Source: Afipia massiliensis
GTDB taxonomy: Bacteria > Pseudomonadota > Alphaproteobacteria > Rhizobiales > Xanthobacteraceae
Reading direction: 5' to 3'
Assembly: GCF_001006325.2 (NCBI RefSeq)
Contig: NZ_LBIA02000001.1
Location: 2,543,501 to 2,607,500 of the forward strand
Length of the DNA stretch: 64,000 nucleotides
The notes under the pieces are model-generated. The model was not told where the DNA came from. It saw only the letters and a program-made list of their open reading frames with translations, and searched no databases. The position numbers and the translations under genes were made by a program. How positions within the stretch are numbered: the first letter of the stretch is position 1; every line of letters begins with the position of its first letter. Positions 52,645 to 60,873 of this stretch are shown here, piece after piece.

Positions 52645-52709
52645 GGTTCTGACTTCCGACAAAAATGCTCTAGCCTCACCGACAACAAAAAACATAAGGG
52701 AGAAACGCG

Positions 52710-53492
52710 ATGACCCATGACTCGACCTATGACTGGCCTGCGATCGTCAACGATCTGGACTCGCTGCTGAAGCTGCGCTCGATCCCGTTCGGCATGAAGA
52801 TGTTCACGCGCCGCGAGGACATGGAAGCGATTCCGAAGATCCGCAGGCCGCAGTCGGTGCACACGTTGGATCAGATCGTGGCGCAGGCGGCGCGCATCGG
52901 CTGGACGGTCGGTATCACCAGCGACGATCTGGTCGGCGCGCAGTGCCGCGCGGTGGTCGGCCTCGGCGGCGCCAAGACAGAGACATGGCAATCCGGCCAG
53001 CACATGACCGGTGTATGGTTTTCCACGCAGCAGGATGCGCAGGCGCATCAGGAAGCGATGCACTGCGTGCCGGACGGGCAGTACGATGCGCTGGCCGTCG
53101 GGCCGCTGTCGTCGGGCAAGCTCGATCCGCCCGACATCGCGCTGTTCTATGCGACGCCCGGCGCGATGATCTATTTCATCAACGGGCTGCAGTGGTCCGG
53201 CTACAAGCGGTTCGACTGGAGTGTGGTCGGCGAATCCGCCTGCGCGGATTCATGGGGCCGCGCGCTGACGACGCGATTGCCAAGCCTGTCGATCCCGTGT
53301 TTCGCCGAGCGCCGTTATGGCGGTGTGCTCGATGAGGAAATGCTGATGGCGACGCCGCCGGAATATCTCGTCAGCGCCATTGCCGGGATGAAGGCGCTGT
53401 CGAAGAACGGTTTCCGTTATCCGTTCGCGCAGTACGGCGTGCAGCAGGACGTGCGCGCCGGCATGGCGGTGAGTTATCCGGGGCGAGCGTAG
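52710..53492 (+). CDS. DUF169 family protein
   Basis: A 260-residue protein with DUF169 features: the N-terminal LDSLLKLRSIPFGMKMFTRR, a cysteine-containing middle (GAQCRAVVGLGG, MHCVPDGQ) and ALFYATPGAMIYFINGLQWS, AVPL-type segments and PPEYLVSAIAGMKALSKNGF. AGGGAG precedes the ATG. The family is linked to metal or corrin-related chemistry in some genomes, but no function is established. It is a single gene after bfr. Confidence 0.82.
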   Translation: MTHDSTYDWPAIVNDLDSLLKLRSIPFGMKMFTRREDMEAIPKIRRPQSVHTLDQIVAQAARIGWTVGITSDDLVGAQCRAVVGLGGAKTETWQSGQHMTGVWFSTQQDAQAHQEAMHCVPDGQYDALAVGPLSSGKLDPPDIALFYATPGAMIYFINGLQWSGYKRFDWSVVGESACADSWGRALTTRLPSLSIPCFAERRYGGVLDEEMLMATPPEYLVSAIAGMKALSKNGFRYPFAQYGVQQDVRAGMAVSYPGRA

Positions 53493-53520
53493 CAAAGCCA
53501 AGGAGCGCGATTTTTAACCG

Positions 53521-53640
53521 GTCATCCCCGCGAAAGCGGGGATCCATACTCCCTGAACTCTCTACCTGAAGCAGGTGTCAGCAATCCGTTTCACACCGAG
53601 GCGTCGGTGGTTATGGGTCCCCGCTTTCGCGGGGACGACA
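53521..53640. repeat. Palindromic element B, inverted pair
   Basis: GTCATCCCCGCGAAAGCGGG on the left and CCCGCTTTCGCGGGGACGAC on the right, around a 70-bp spacer. It lies between convergent genes. Confidence 0.85.
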
Positions 53641-53678
53641 CAGCATTTTTGACGGTGGCGGCGTGCCAGATTTACGGT

Positions 53679-54032
53679 TCACGACCCGTCCGCCGGCACG
53701 AAGCACGTGATCTCGATGTTGCCGCGAAGCGTCACGTACCACACCACCGCGCCGCCGGTCGGATTACCGCCGGTGCGGATCACCGCTTTGTCCGGCACCA
53801 GCCACCACGTGCCCTCGATAGGCACCCAGTACGCGCCATGCCGCACATCGTAGTCGGTGCGGTGTCCGTCGGAGATGTCGCAACACGGCACGCCGGCCGG
53901 GCTGCGCGCATCCTTGAACCATTTTCGAATGTGCTCGGGGACATCGCCGAACTGTCCGCGATCGACCGCGAGCGCCGTCGCGGCGGACAGTATCAGCGGA
54001 ATCATCAGGGCAAGGCGAGCAGGCCACCGCAT
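53679..54032 (-). CDS. Small secreted conserved-type protein
   Basis: A 117-residue protein with signal peptide (MRWPARLALMIPLILSAATA, cut after LA), then DRGQFGDVPEHIRKWFKDAR, a CC pair in PAGVPCCDISDGHRTDYDVR, and a Trp/Tyr-rich beta region (GAYWVPIEGTWWLVPDKAVI). The ATG at 54032 has GGAGG five bases before it. The CCDxxDGH motif is reminiscent of proteins found widely in Rhizobiales. Function unknown. Confidence 0.83.
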   Translation of the reverse strand: MRWPARLALMIPLILSAATALAVDRGQFGDVPEHIRKWFKDARSPAGVPCCDISDGHRTDYDVRHGAYWVPIEGTWWLVPDKAVIRTGGNPTGGAVVWYVTLRGNIEITCFVPADGS

Positions 54033-54158
54033 GCGATCCTCCGCGCTCAAGAATCATATGAAGCTTCGGACGGTCGCCTGAGGGCGTCCAGACAAACCCG
54101 CGCGAGGCGGTGGGTTCCTCCCGCGCATTGTTGAGGCGCGACGCATCGCAGCATCGCG

Positions 54159-54761
54159 TTATGCTTTCGCGCCGCGCTTCTTCTTCTCGGACTGTGGCGG
54201 CGGCGTCAGCGGGCAACCGGCGAAAGCGGCTTCGATGGCGGCCGGTGCGCCCTCAAGCTTGAAGTCCGCGATGGTGCGTCCGGCATTGAGCGAGCGCAGC
54301 CGGACGACGAGTGTGTTGGATGTCGCGAGTTCGTTGACGAAGGTGATGATCGCGGCGCGGTCCTCGATCACCACGGTCCTGTATTCCTGAAGGAACCGCG
54401 CTGCGACGTTGTCATGGCCGGGCTTCTCGTCGAAGCGATAGCCGAGGATCGAGTTGGTGTCGGTACCGACCTTGAACGCGAAGGCGAAGCGCACCAGCGG
54501 ATTTCCGTCGAAACACGTGAGTTGCAACGACGCCAGGCTGGGACGCTCAGCGAAAGTGTTCGAAGCGTTGTTGATGATGTTGGTCGCGCTCGGCACTGGC
54601 ACGCCGGTGACGCGGTCGACCTGACGCTCGATCTTCCAGTTGCCGGAGGTGGCCGTCGCGGGCGCCGCCACATAAGGATCGCGCATCTGACACGCGCCAA
54701 GGACCACGCCAAGACTCGCGCACAGCAAGACGGTAATCATGGCGAACGCGACACGACGCAC
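54159..54761 (-). CDS. Putative lipoprotein
   Basis: A 200-residue secreted protein. The GTG start gives MRRVAFAMITVLLCASLGVV then a lipobox LGAC (Cys24). The mature part has no recognised domain; it includes GNWKIERQVDRVTGVPVPSA, LTCFDGNPLVRFAFAFKVGT and a Lys-rich end (SEKKKRGAKA). The beta-rich, TIGR-less sequence resembles periplasmic proteins that begin with a GNWxxxxxxDxxxG repeat. Location is probably the outer membrane inner leaflet. Confidence 0.75.
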   Translation of the reverse strand: MRRVAFAMITVLLCASLGVVLGACQMRDPYVAAPATATSGNWKIERQVDRVTGVPVPSATNIINNASNTFAERPSLASLQLTCFDGNPLVRFAFAFKVGTDTNSILGYRFDEKPGHDNVAARFLQEYRTVVIEDRAAIITFVNELATSNTLVVRLRSLNAGRTIADFKLEGAPAAIEAAFAGCPLTPPPQSEKKKRGAKA

Positions 54762-54828
54762 AGCACAATCCCCAGCCCGCCAATATCCTGCAACCTGTGC
54801 GGGTGGCGCGCAAGCGGCTTTATGCGGC

Positions 54829-55767
54829 TCAGCCGGTCAGCCCGACCGCTTCGCGCACGGCCGCGATCGGCTGGATCGCGGCCGACCAGAAATTCCACTC
54901 CGGGCTGAACAGGTCGGCCGAAGTGTCTTCGCCCCGCGCCCAGGCGTAGAAGAACTCCTCCGGCTCGAACGCGCCTGTCGCCGCACCGGCGACATCGTTG
55001 AGCGGAATGCCGAGATGCCAGCTCAGGATCACCGGCAGCACGTGGCCGGACATGGCGTGGCTGCGATGCATCGTCGCCGTGAGCACCGATGTCAGCAGTT
55101 CGCCGCGCGGCGACGTATCGTAGCCGGCGAGCACGTGGGTTGAATCGTGCGGAACGGCGAACTCGAAATTCAGCGCGGTCGGCTCGCCGGGATAGGCGTA
55201 GTTGTTGGCTTTATAGAACATCGCGAACGCATGGCCGAAGGTGTCCTCCGGCAGCCGCGCCAGCGCATGGAAGCGCGTCGCCAGCGCGGGATCGGGCTGC
55301 GCATCGTAAGGCTGCAGCCACGGCCCCATCTCGGCGGTGGCCCATGCGCGGCCGGTCACGCTCTCAAGGTTGGCGTGGATCATGTGGGCCTTGGCTTCTT
55401 CCATGTCGCCCAGCGCCAGCCGCGCCAGATCGTGAACGAAGTCGTCGCGGACGCCGAGTTGGTCCGCGAGCTTCACCACGGCACTCAGCTTGGCGGAATC
55501 CAGCGTGCCGCCGACAAACGCCATGACGGCGGCGAAGCTCACTGCCTGTGCTGCAAGCGCAGGATCGGCGGCGAGTTCGGCCTGCCGATAGGGACTGAGC
55601 GGCGTCAGCCCTGCGAGGCCGAACTGCGGCTCGAGATGAAAGACGTAGCGGGTCGCGGCGGCGATCGTCTCGTGGTCGATCGTGTCCGGCAGTCCTTCGG
55701 TCGCTGCAATGCCGAGCATCACGGCGAGCGTGCTGCGGGCCTGATCCAGCGTTGCGGGAATGTGCAT
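54829..55767 (-). CDS. Protein with Coq4-like HDxxHxxxGY motif
   Basis: A 312-residue protein, unnamed by me. An N-terminal helical region (about 1-120) is followed by a segment with NFEFAVPHDSTHVLAGYDTS, whose HDxxHvlxGY pattern is that of the metal site of Coq4 and its relatives. Later helices include MSGHVLPVILSWHLGIPLND. Coq4-like proteins act in ubiquinone biosynthesis by oxidative decarboxylation. Here the motif is an inference from pattern only, and the N-terminus resembles nothing I know. It has no TM segment. Confidence 0.6.
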   Translation of the reverse strand: MHIPATLDQARSTLAVMLGIAATEGLPDTIDHETIAAATRYVFHLEPQFGLAGLTPLSPYRQAELAADPALAAQAVSFAAVMAFVGGTLDSAKLSAVVKLADQLGVRDDFVHDLARLALGDMEEAKAHMIHANLESVTGRAWATAEMGPWLQPYDAQPDPALATRFHALARLPEDTFGHAFAMFYKANNYAYPGEPTALNFEFAVPHDSTHVLAGYDTSPRGELLTSVLTATMHRSHAMSGHVLPVILSWHLGIPLNDVAGAATGAFEPEEFFYAWARGEDTSADLFSPEWNFWSAAIQPIAAVREAVGLTG

Positions 55768-55783
55768 GAGCCGTGCCGCGATC

Positions 55784-55927
55784 CTATCTGAGCTGCCTGC
55801 GGAAGAGTCTCATGGCGTCCTGGCGCACGCACGGCGCTGCTCCGGCGTTCCTGGCGGCGGACGGAGCCGCGGCGAGAAGCGCGGTCGCTGTGCAGACGAT
55901 CCGTGCCCTGGTCATTGGTGGGGTCAT
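55784..55927 (-). CDS. Possible tiny secreted protein (47 aa)
   Basis: ATG at 55927 with AAGGA eight bases before it. It encodes MTPPMTRARIVCTATALLAA then APSAARNAGAAPCVRQDAMR and LFRRQLR: a signal-like stretch and a short basic tail. It ends 17 bp before the Coq4-like gene start. It could be spurious. Confidence 0.35.
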   Translation of the reverse strand: MTPPMTRARIVCTATALLAAAPSAARNAGAAPCVRQDAMRLFRRQLR

Positions 55928-56015
55928 GGTCCGGTTCCTTGATGGTGGAACCGTAACCTGATCGCCATTGCCCATCAAACGGTAAACCGCAACGCGCGGT
56001 TTCTAGCTTTCGTTT

Positions 56016-56064
56016 GGGCATGATCTTTTCCGAAAACCGGTCCCCACTTTTCGGGATCATGCCC
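56016..56064. repeat. Core-conserved stem-loop E, copy 3
   Basis: Arms GGGCATGATC and GATCATGCCC, inner CCGAAAA/TTTTCGG around CCGGTCCCCAC. It ends at the last base of the Fis-like gene. Confidence 0.85.
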
Positions 56065-56318
56065 TAGTGATGCGCCGGGACTTCGACGCCTTGTGCAGAA
56101 TATTGCCGGATCTTGTTGCGCAGTGTGCGGACCGACACGCCAAGCACGCGCGCGGCGCGGGTGCGGTTGCCATCGCAGCGGGCGAGCGTTTGCAGCACAA
56201 GCTCGCGCTCGATTTCCCCGACCGTGGCGCCGATCAGCAGCGGAACCACCTGGTTCGGCGCCATGGCGGGCGCGTCCGGCAATGGCTCAAATGTGGATGG
56301 CGATGTGTTTTGGCTCAT
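56064..56318 (-). CDS. Orphan Fis/FlbD-type HTH protein
   Basis: An 84-residue protein whose second half is a Fis/HTH_8 DNA-binding domain like the C-terminus of NtrC-family FlbD: VGEIERELVLQTLARCDGNR and TRAARVLGVSVRTLRNKIRQ. The usual receiver and sigma54-activator AAA domains are absent. CGGGAGG precedes the ATG at 56318. It may be a stand-alone nucleoid or regulatory protein, or a relic of a longer regulator. A stem-loop of family E directly follows. Confidence 0.85.
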   Translation of the reverse strand: MSQNTSPSTFEPLPDAPAMAPNQVVPLLIGATVGEIERELVLQTLARCDGNRTRAARVLGVSVRTLRNKIRQYSAQGVEVPAHH

Positions 56319-56587
56319 CGAGACCTCCCGACCAACGTCTGCCCCCTAGATGCAGACGATTGCGTTACTGATCTCAGCCCCTGAAAAGGGTGGGCCGATA
56401 TGGTTAACAAAGTCCTAATTCCCAAATAACCCCTTCAAGGGACTGGAGAATTGGAACCCGATGGAACCGCAAGCGATTGCTGGAGAAATCGGGCGAACCG
56501 TGATCGCGTGCCTAAAATTTGCGCGTCTCATGGTCTGGAATGAGGTGAGATAGCCAGCCCGTCAGGGCATCAGGGAAGGAGCGCATC
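56319..56587. other. Gene-free stretch before DUF2277
   Basis: About 270 bp with a short AT-rich part at 56400-56440. Only AGGGAAGGAG before the next ATG is recognised. Confidence 0.35.
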
Positions 56588-56854
56588 ATGTGCCGCAACA
56601 TCAAGACGCTGTTCAATTTCGAGCCGCCCGCGACCGAAGATGAAATTCAAGCGTCGGCGTTGCAGTTCGTGCGCAAGCTTTCCGGCTTCAACGCACCGTC
56701 GAAGGCGAATGAAGCGGCATTCGAACTCGCGGTCGCCGAAGTTTCCGCCAGCGCGCGAAAGCTGCTGACATCGCTGCACACTCATGCGCCGGCACGCGAC
56801 CGGGAGATCGAAGCGGAAAAGGCGCGGGAGCGAAACAGGACGCGTTTCGGCTGA
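56588..56854 (+). CDS. DUF2277 family protein
   Basis: An 88-residue protein with the DUF2277 signature from its first residue: MCRNIKTLFNFEPPATEDEI, QASALQFVRKLSGFNAPSKA and EVSASARKLLTSLHTHAPAR. AGGGAAGGAG before the ATG fits. The family is small, conserved in diverse bacteria, and uncharacterised. An N-terminal cysteine directly after Met is conserved here. Confidence 0.92.
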   Translation: MCRNIKTLFNFEPPATEDEIQASALQFVRKLSGFNAPSKANEAAFELAVAEVSASARKLLTSLHTHAPARDREIEAEKARERNRTRFG

Positions 56855-56930
56855 ACGCGGCGACCGGTCCCCGCGAAGCGCCGTCACGTTGCCGCCGTTA
56901 CGTTGCCTAGCGTTGCGAAGCCGCAGGCTC

Positions 56931-57053
56931 TCAGTGTTGCGGCAGCACGACCGGCACAAAGCGCGGATCGCTCGACGCAGCCCGCCGATCGATCGCAGCC
57001 ACCCGCATCAGGGCTTCAAGCTTCAATAAAAAGATTTCCGCCAACATTGTCAT
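56931..57053 (-). CDS. Small conserved-type protein (40 aa)
   Basis: ATG at 57053 (or 57047) to TGA at 56931. MTMLAEIFLLKLEALMRVAA then IDRRAASSDPRFVPVVLPQH. The pattern MLAEIF-L-LE...-DxRFVP-LP recurs in tiny Bradyrhizobium-type proteins I have seen, usually annotated hypothetical. It lies in the otherwise empty 56855-57205 stretch, convergent with DUF2277. Confidence 0.55.
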   Translation of the reverse strand: MTMLAEIFLLKLEALMRVAAIDRRAASSDPRFVPVVLPQH

Positions 57054-57205
57054 AATCCACTTCTTGACTGTCTGGCAGTTGGACGCCGACTCGAATGGCG
57101 GCGTTCAATGTCTGATTCAAACGTATGCCTGAGAGTTCGCGTTCGCAATGACCTTGCCGCCGGCGGACAAGAAGTTAACGTCACGCCCACACTAGGAGGC
57201 ATTCG

Positions 57206-57640
57206 ATGAAAACTGTCGCCGCGCTGCTCGTCGTGTTGCCGGCTGTCACATTCTCGGCCGCCCGGGCCGACACATCGGACCGCTTCGCCATGGGCGGATG
57301 GATCGAGAAATTCCAGCCCGCCATCGATCAGGCCAATGCCAGCGGCGAGCTGTTTCGCATCCGCGGCCATTGCCAATCGAACTGCACACTGTTTCTCGGC
57401 GTGCGCAACGTCTGCGTCGAGCGCAGCGCGACGTTGCTGTTTCACGCCGGTCACGGCCGTGGGCCCAACAGGTACGTCATCAATGCGAATTCGACGCAGC
57501 GGATGCTGAACGCCTACAACGCCAGGCTGCGGCGGTATGTGACCGCGAACGGCTATCTCGCGAAGCTGGAGTTCAGCACCATCTCCGGCGCGCGGATCAT
57601 CGACGAGTTCGGCTACAAGGAATGTCCGCGCGGCGGGTGA
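57206..57640 (+). CDS. Secreted protein of unknown function
   Basis: A 144-residue protein with signal peptide (MKTVAALLVVLPAVTFSAAR, cut near ADT), then WIEKFQPAIDQANASGELFR, a disulfide-capable RGHCQSNCTLFLGVRNVCVE and the C-terminal EFGYKECPRGG. GHCxSxCTxFLxxxxxCV resembles the periplasmic ClpP-like family (COG3904) but the domain is too short to be complete. CTAGGAGG precedes the ATG. Probably periplasmic. Confidence 0.8.
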   Translation: MKTVAALLVVLPAVTFSAARADTSDRFAMGGWIEKFQPAIDQANASGELFRIRGHCQSNCTLFLGVRNVCVERSATLLFHAGHGRGPNRYVINANSTQRMLNAYNARLRRYVTANGYLAKLEFSTISGARIIDEFGYKECPRGG

Positions 57641-57644
57641 GGCG

Positions 57645-58343
57645 TCAGGCTGCGCGTTGCGCCAGGAAGCCCCAGTCCCACGGCAGTTGCTTTGAGCCGC
57701 GCGGCTTGCGCAGGCCGTCCACCGACCAGGGATAATACACCCGCGCGATGCGCGTGATTTCGAAACCCTTCTCAGAGACGGTGGAGATCAACTCCTCGCG
57801 CTCGTAGAATTTCTGCCAGACGCCGTCACGGCTGACGAGGCCGCCCGCCTTGATCTTGTCCGCTGATGCGCCGAGCTTGTTGACCATCAACTGCGATTCC
57901 ATCGACGGCACCACCACCAGCGCATGCGCCGACGGCTTGGTCACTGCGGCGAGGGTTGCCCACAGCGCATCCCGCTTGGCTTCGCGCGGCGACGTGATGA
58001 CATTCAGGCAGACGCTGAGGTCTGCGACGGTTCCGAGAACGTCCGCCGACTTGCAGACATCCATCGCCATCCATTTCGCGTTCGTCATCTCCGCGCAGCG
58101 CTTCTTCGCGCGCGCGACGATGCGCGGCGCGAAGTCGATGCCGGTGATCCGCTCGAAGCGATGTCCGAATCTCTTGACGAAGCTGCCCACTCCGCAGCCG
58201 AGATCGACCAGCTCGAGATTTTTCCGCGAGCGGCAGGCGGCGGCGACGAAGCGCGGCATCTGGCCGTTGGTTTCATCGGTGACGATATCGCAGACCAGCG
58301 ACTCGAATTTGGCGGCGTGCAGATCCCATTCAACTCGATTCAC
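57645..58343 (-). CDS. SAM-dependent methyltransferase (class I)
   Basis: A 232-residue methyltransferase. Motif I is ELVDLGCGVGSFVKRFGHRF (about 44-63), motif II ITGIDFAPRIVARAKKRC, post-II VLGTVADLSVCLNVITSPRE. The N-terminal MNRVEWDLHAAKFESLVCDI and C-terminal REELISTVSEKGFEITRIAR are ordinary for small-molecule methyltransferases. Substrate unknown. It is divergent from nothing obvious and convergent with the secreted-protein gene. Confidence 0.87.
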   Translation of the reverse strand: MNRVEWDLHAAKFESLVCDIVTDETNGQMPRFVAAACRSRKNLELVDLGCGVGSFVKRFGHRFERITGIDFAPRIVARAKKRCAEMTNAKWMAMDVCKSADVLGTVADLSVCLNVITSPREAKRDALWATLAAVTKPSAHALVVVPSMESQLMVNKLGASADKIKAGGLVSRDGVWQKFYEREELISTVSEKGFEITRIARVYYPWSVDGLRKPRGSKQLPWDWGFLAQRAA

Positions 58344-58432
58344 AGAAACCTCCCGTTGGTTATTGTGAAGCCGAATCGATTAAACAACAGAAACGGCCGC
58401 GGCGATACGCACCGCGGCACCTAATCTGTTGA

Positions 58433-59068
58433 TCAATAGCGTGTCTTGCTCGGCAGGTTCCGGTATTCGAGCCAGACCTTCTGCGCGTCGTCGCGCATCA
58501 GTTGCGCCACGCGAACGGTTCGCTTGGCGTATGATTGCTTCATATCCTGATTGATGTTCGAGTCGTCGAACAGGTCGGCGTAATCGCTCCACGATGCCGC
58601 GTAGTAGATCTTGTCGACGCGCGCCCAGTACGCTGTCGAGTAGCACATCGGGCAGGGCTCGCAGCTCGAGAACAGTGTCGCGCCCTTGAGGTGCGGCGAG
58701 CCGACCTTCTTGCAGGCCATGCGGATGGCGTTCACTTCTGCATGCGCGGAGGGATCGTTGTCGCGCAGCACGCTGTTGCCCGACGACGACAGGATCTCGT
58801 TGTTCATCACCACGACCGCGCCGAACGGGCCGCCGGTCTTCTCGACGACGCCGGCCTTGCGCATCAGCTCGACCGCGTGACTCATGAACTTGCGGTCCTG
58901 ATCGCTCGCAGCCTGCTTCGGCGCGTCTTTCGCAAAGGTGGCATCCGATCCGGCGGCGGCCATCAGCGCTGCGGCGCCGGTGGTCAGAAAATTCCGGCGA
59001 TGAACGATGCGCGCGGAGGCGAACAGGGTGTCGAGCGGTGTCTCGTTGTCGTCGGTAGGGGAGTCCAT
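58433..59068 (-). CDS. Probable Tat-exported nucleoside/cytosine deaminase-family protein
   Basis: A 211-residue protein. Residues 20-47 form a twin-arginine signal (VHRRNFLTTGAAALMAAAGS, then a cleavage-like TFAK). The deaminase domain follows: HAEVNAIRMACKKV with His109 and the catalytic Glu111, and CEPCPMCYSTAYW with zinc ligands Cys139 and Cys142, as in guanine deaminase/TadA-like enzymes. All zinc ligands are intact. A periplasmic purine or pyrimidine deaminase is unusual. GAGG precedes the ATG at 59068. Confidence 0.85.
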   Translation of the reverse strand: MDSPTDDNETPLDTLFASARIVHRRNFLTTGAAALMAAAGSDATFAKDAPKQAASDQDRKFMSHAVELMRKAGVVEKTGGPFGAVVVMNNEILSSSGNSVLRDNDPSAHAEVNAIRMACKKVGSPHLKGATLFSSCEPCPMCYSTAYWARVDKIYYAASWSDYADLFDDSNINQDMKQSYAKRTVRVAQLMRDDAQKVWLEYRNLPSKTRY

Positions 59069-59363
59069 CGTGCATGACCTCGATCTCCGGCACAGCGCCG
59101 GACAAAAAATCCGGCCTGCGCTCATCGCTGGCCGGAAACGCGGGTTCGAGGATGTCTTAGCGGCAGGTTCCTTTCAGTTGTGTTGCTGAAGTCGGTCCAA
59201 CTGCGCTGCGAAATGCGCTTTGCGACGGCTTCTGACATTCGCAAAACGCCTGCGGAAACGGGATGCGGGTGCTAGAATCAGCCACCAAACTTGATTCGGC
59301 TTTGCCGATCCCGTTTCGCGGCAACTGTCCGCGTCGCCTTCACACCCATCCGGAGATTTCATC

Positions 59364-59801
59364 ATGCGTCTGTCATCTGCCATTCGCGCCGCGCTGATCG
59401 CGGTGACGGCCCTTGTCGGAGCCGGTCTGTCATCCGCCCATGCCGACAGCGGCACGGTATCGCTCGTCATCTACAAGGCCGGATGGTTCATCGGCGGTTC
59501 GGGCGGCAGCGGCACGCTCAACTTCCGGGGCAGGAGTTACGCGCTGTCCACCGGCGGTATCGACTACGGCCTGGTGTTCGGCGGATCGAAGACCGTGCTG
59601 CGCGGCCGCGTCAGCAACATCAATCGCCCGTCGGATGTCGCCGGCGTCTACGGCGCGGCGGGCGCGGGCATCGCAGTCGGACGTGGCGCGCGCGCGATCG
59701 TGCTGACCAACCAGAAGGGCGCGGTGCTCGAGCTCTCCGGCCGGCAGACCGGGCTGATGGCCAACGCCGACCTCAGCGGCCTCGCGATTACGTTGAAGTA
59801 A
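59364..59801 (+). CDS. Secreted glycine-rich protein
   Basis: A 145-residue protein with signal peptide (MRLSSAIRAALIAVTALVGA, cut after AHA). The mature part is Gly/Ala/Val-rich beta sequence (SLVIYKAGWFIGGSGGSGTL, GLVFGGSKTVLRGRVSNINR, VYGAAGAGIAVGRGARAIVL) ending LTNQKGAVLELSGRQTG. It resembles small envelope proteins with a SYLF/DUF1134-like fold, but I do not assign it. GGAG before the ATG supports the start. Confidence 0.8.
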   Translation: MRLSSAIRAALIAVTALVGAGLSSAHADSGTVSLVIYKAGWFIGGSGGSGTLNFRGRSYALSTGGIDYGLVFGGSKTVLRGRVSNINRPSDVAGVYGAAGAGIAVGRGARAIVLTNQKGAVLELSGRQTGLMANADLSGLAITLK

Positions 59802-59844
59802 AGACAGGCGACGCTATCGGCGCGCGCATATGCGCCGCCGATAG

Positions 59845-60309
59845 CTAGCCGTCGGTGGATGCGGCGATGGCGGTCTCGCTCGTGGGCGTGGCCGCCTTTT
59901 GCTTGCTCCACATATCCTGAGCGATCATTCCCGCAACCATCGCTGCGACGAACACGATCACCGGCAGGCCGAGACCGGCGAGATTGACCAGCGCCGGGCC
60001 GGGACAAAGCCCGACCAGACCCCAGCCGATCCCGAACAGGACTGCGCCCGTGACCAGCGGCGCATCGATGTCCTTGCGCGTCGGCCAGAGATTCTGCGCG
60101 GCGAAGACCGGCGCACCACGCCGCTTCGCCAGCGCGAAACCAATCGTAGCGACTGCGACTGCGCCGGCCATCACGAACGCCAGCGTCGCGTCCCACGCGC
60201 CGAAGATGTCGAGGAAGCCGAGCACTTTCCCCGTCTGCGTCATGCCGGAGATCAGGAGGCCCGCGCCGAAGACGAGTCCGCAGGCGAAGGTGACAAAAAC
60301 GAGCGGCAT
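59845..60309 (-). CDS. YeeE/YedE family protein, C-terminal half (PmpB-like)
   Basis: A 154-residue membrane protein with four or five membrane segments. GVTFA-like start MPLVFVTFACGLVFGAGLLI, then SGMTQTGKVLGFLDIFGAWD, GIGWGLVGLCPGPALVNLAG and MVAGMIAQDMW, the family signature with a conserved Cys in LCPGPA. Together with the preceding gene it makes a complete YeeE/YedE transporter from two short subunits, proposed for thiosulfate or other sulfur compounds. Confidence 0.9.
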   Translation of the reverse strand: MPLVFVTFACGLVFGAGLLISGMTQTGKVLGFLDIFGAWDATLAFVMAGAVAVATIGFALAKRRGAPVFAAQNLWPTRKDIDAPLVTGAVLFGIGWGLVGLCPGPALVNLAGLGLPVIVFVAAMVAGMIAQDMWSKQKAATPTSETAIAASTDG

Positions 60310-60313
60310 GGTC

Positions 60314-60742
60314 TCAGCCTCCGATCACGTGGCGCACGACGGCGACGGTGATGATCGCCGCCACCATGAAAATAGCAGTGGCCACCAGCGAGCGCGTTGA
60401 CAGTCGCGCAGTGCCGCATACGCCGTGACCCGACGTGCAGCCGCCGCCCATGCGGCTGCCGAAGCCGACAAGCAGACCGGCAATGACGATCACGATCAGG
60501 CTCGCGGGCATGGCGGGTGAGGGCAGCGCCGCACCGATGGCGAGCGTCGCGATCAGCGGCGCTGCGATCAGGCCCGCGATGAAAGCGATCCGCCAGCCGC
60601 GATCGCTCGTCGCGGGTGATAGAAGCCCGCCGAAGATGCCGCTGATGCCGGCGATGCGTCCGGTCAGCAGCATCAACATCGCGGCAGCAAGCCCGATCAG
60701 CGCACCGCCGATGAGTCCGGAGAGGGGGGTGAGGTTATGCAT
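60314..60742 (-). CDS. YeeE/YedE family protein, N-terminal half (PmpA-like)
   Basis: A 142-residue membrane protein. SGLIGGALIGLAAAMLMLLT, GRIAGISGIFGGLLSP and FGSRMGGGCTSGHGVCGTAR contain the conserved cysteines (GGGCTSGHGVCG) that in YeeE bind thiosulfate. It ends four bases before the next subunit start and supplies its GGAGG ribosome binding site, so both are one operon. A split, two-gene architecture is common in alphaproteobacteria. Confidence 0.9.
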   Translation of the reverse strand: MHNLTPLSGLIGGALIGLAAAMLMLLTGRIAGISGIFGGLLSPATSDRGWRIAFIAGLIAAPLIATLAIGAALPSPAMPASLIVIVIAGLLVGFGSRMGGGCTSGHGVCGTARLSTRSLVATAIFMVAAIITVAVVRHVIGG

Positions 60743-60873
60743 GGGGGGCCTTCTATCGCGGGCAAAACGGGGGTTGGGTACTTGTAGCGGTAATGCGAAA
60801 AGTCGAGTAAGCTTACGGTATTGAAGCTAGAGAATTCGCCCTCGATTTTTTGTCCAATTTGGAAGTCCTTCAT

